A stretch of DNA of 64,000 nt from Dendrolimus kikuchii (taxonomy: Eukaryota; Arthropoda; Insecta; Lepidoptera; Lasiocampidae). The notes under the pieces are model-generated. The model was not told the DNA's origin. It worked only from the letters and a program-made list of their open reading frames with translations, and did no database searches. Both the position numbers and the translations under genes were made by a program. The stretch is from positions 7,293,501 through 7,357,500 of the forward strand of contig CM034411.1 of NCBI GenBank assembly GCA_019925095.2. The letters run 5' to 3'. Below are positions 63,058 through 64,000 of this stretch, piece by piece. Each line of letters starts with the position of its first letter. The stretch's first letter is position 1.

Positions 63058-63312
63058 ATTACAGCTTTTAGCTTTGATACTACGCTCTCACAGAATATTG
63101 AGGTTAAAGAGGTAGCCTTGAACTAATCGTGTTTCCTACAATGAGTGAGAGTTCCGATGGCTCACTTCCCCCTCTCACTCTCCCATCTTTCCTATTCCAT
63201 TCCACTATCGCATCTCCTCTATCCCATCTTTATATCATGCTAAAGGCTGGCTACGCAATGGCGTCGCCCATAGTATTGCAATCGTCTGTAAGCGACGGCG
63301 ACCGCTTTAATT
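63058..63312 (+). repeat. Family B SINE-like repeat
   Basis: GATTACAGCTTTTAGCTTTG, ATACTACGCTCTCACAGAAT, AATGAGTGAGAGTTCCGATG, a C/T-rich tract, TAAAGGCTGGCTACGCAATG and GTAAGCGACGGCGACCGC. All modules of the 1012 copy are in order. Confidence 0.75.
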
Positions 63313-63341
63313 AGCGTATTTTACCGCATGTATAAGGGGAT

Positions 63342-63392
63342 GACATTCATAGCTCTTGTCACGAGCGTGCATGACAAGAGCTATAAATGTCA
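63342..63392. repeat. Snapback at a LINE end: 20-bp inverted repeat, 10-nt loop
   Basis: GACATTCATAGCTCTTGTCA (63342-63361) is the reverse complement of TGACAAGAGCTATAAATGTC (63372-63391) with one mismatch. The right arm is normal family C2 sequence, so the left arm is an inverted duplicate of it. Confidence 0.93.
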
Positions 63393-63490
63393 AAGAAGCA
63401 AGTGAGGTGTGTAAGAATAAGCCTGAATGGCGCTCTGTTGTTCGTGCCTACCCCGCAAGGGAACTGGCGTGAAGTTATGTATGTATAAGG
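63362..63490 (+). repeat. LINE 3' end, family C2, with ATGT tail
   Basis: CGAGCGTGCATGACAAGAGC, AATGTCAAAGAAGCAAGTGA, GGTGTGTAAGAATAAGCCTG, AATGGCGCTCTGTTGTTCG, CCTACCCCGCAAGGGAACTG and GAAGTTATGTATGTATAAGG. Translation gives RACMTRAINVKEASEVCKNK and PEWRSVVRAYPARELA. The copy is 5'-truncated and starts at an inverted snapback. Confidence 0.75.
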
Positions 63491-63514
63491 GAAAGTGTTA
63501 ATCTGGTGTTAACA

Positions 63515-63822
63515 CCTCACTTTTAAAACCGTAACGCTCGCCAGCAACGGGATATTCACCCTCATTCCCTTGAGCTCCCAGGCACAACTACGCAACGGTT
63601 CTCTAGATCATTTATACCGCGTATAACAATGATCTGGAGGGAACTTCCCGTCGCGGTCCCGCCTTTGCGTTATGACATGGGGTTTTTAAGGGCGTTATAA
63701 AATTTCTTAGAGGTCGGCAACACGTTGGCACCTCTGGTGTTGAAAACGTCCATAGGCGACGGTAACCGCTTTCCATCAGATGGGCCGTCTGCTTGTTTGC
63801 CGGCTTCGCAATAAAAAAACCT
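63515..63822 (+). pseudogene. LINE ORF2 C-terminus plus 3' UTR
   Basis: CCCAGGCACAACTACGCAAC, GGTTCTCTAGATCATTTATA, TGATCTGGAGGGAACTTCCC, GTCGCGGTCCCGCC and TATGACATGGGGTTTTTAAG follow the order AQLRNGSLDHLYRV, MIWRELPVAVPP, RYDMGFL seen in the copy at 30501. The 3' UTR has GGTCGGCAACACGTTGG, GGTAACCGCTTTCCATCAG, ATGGGCCGTCTGCTTG and GCAATAAAAAAAC. This is the tail shared by families A and B. Confidence 0.72.
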
Positions 63823-64000
63823 AAATTGTGGGACGCCGAACTACAGAAAAACACAATACACGATATAAACTCTTTATTTCATTTTCCACATCTAAACACA
63901 ATTCCAATCATCGACTTTTCACTTCACTTTAACCTTTACTGCTACATAGATAGCGATCGAATAATCGTTCCCAACAAATACAAACCGTTTTTATATTTTT

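Overview
The window looks like an intergenic or intronic stretch of a lepidopteran (moth or butterfly) nuclear genome. This is inferred from the AT-rich background, the absence of any intact host gene, and the dense load of repeat families I know from Lepidoptera: tRNA-derived SINEs, CR1/L2-type 3' tails, RTE-like and Jockey-like LINE ends, Penelope-like elements and Harbinger transposons. No rRNA, true tRNA gene, CRISPR array or operon is visible. I cannot identify the species.

Layout. 1-5 kb: a pyrimidine-rich SINE-like family (two copies), a tRNA-type SINE, a GC-rich repeat (family D) and a repeat whose partner lies at 26.3 kb. 5-18 kb: mostly unique AT-rich DNA with a large TG microsatellite and several CR1/L2-type tails. 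18-31 kb: five copies of a ~310 bp LINE-tailed element (family A), a second SINE, and at 24.8-26.3 kb a Penelope-like element (PLE) with 515 bp inverted arms around a GIY-YIG reading frame. 31-46 kb: a Copia relic, compound microsatellites, a tiny PLE-derived hairpin element at 37.4 kb, further LINE ends and a long snapback palindrome at 43.5 kb. 46.5-48.4 kb: a Harbinger transposon with TTA target duplications and 37 bp terminal inverted repeats. Its transposase exon is split by a family A element, which is itself split by a Jockey-clade LINE. 49-64 kb: an RTE-like reverse transcriptase C-terminus, a third PLE-derived hairpin, small MITEs, a frameshifted nuclease-like reading frame at 59.5 kb and more SINE-like copies.

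The best candidate for a little-described system is the PLE trio at 24776, 37410 and 54356. One long copy keeps the GIY-YIG endonuclease, and two miniatures of 114 and 198 bp keep only the ends. All three share the same left terminus, the same ~30 nt asymmetric right tail, and 12-14 bp target site duplications. The two copies that retain the central stem carry a hammerhead-ribozyme-like fold with the GAAACGTC signature but a non-canonical CUGANGA segment. One arm block is identical over 43 nt to the 3' UTR of the Jockey element at 47.8 kb, which suggests module exchange between retroelements.

All alignments were made by eye. Family names come from recalled family features, not from a search, and repeat boundaries are good to roughly 10-20 bp unless a target duplication fixes them.
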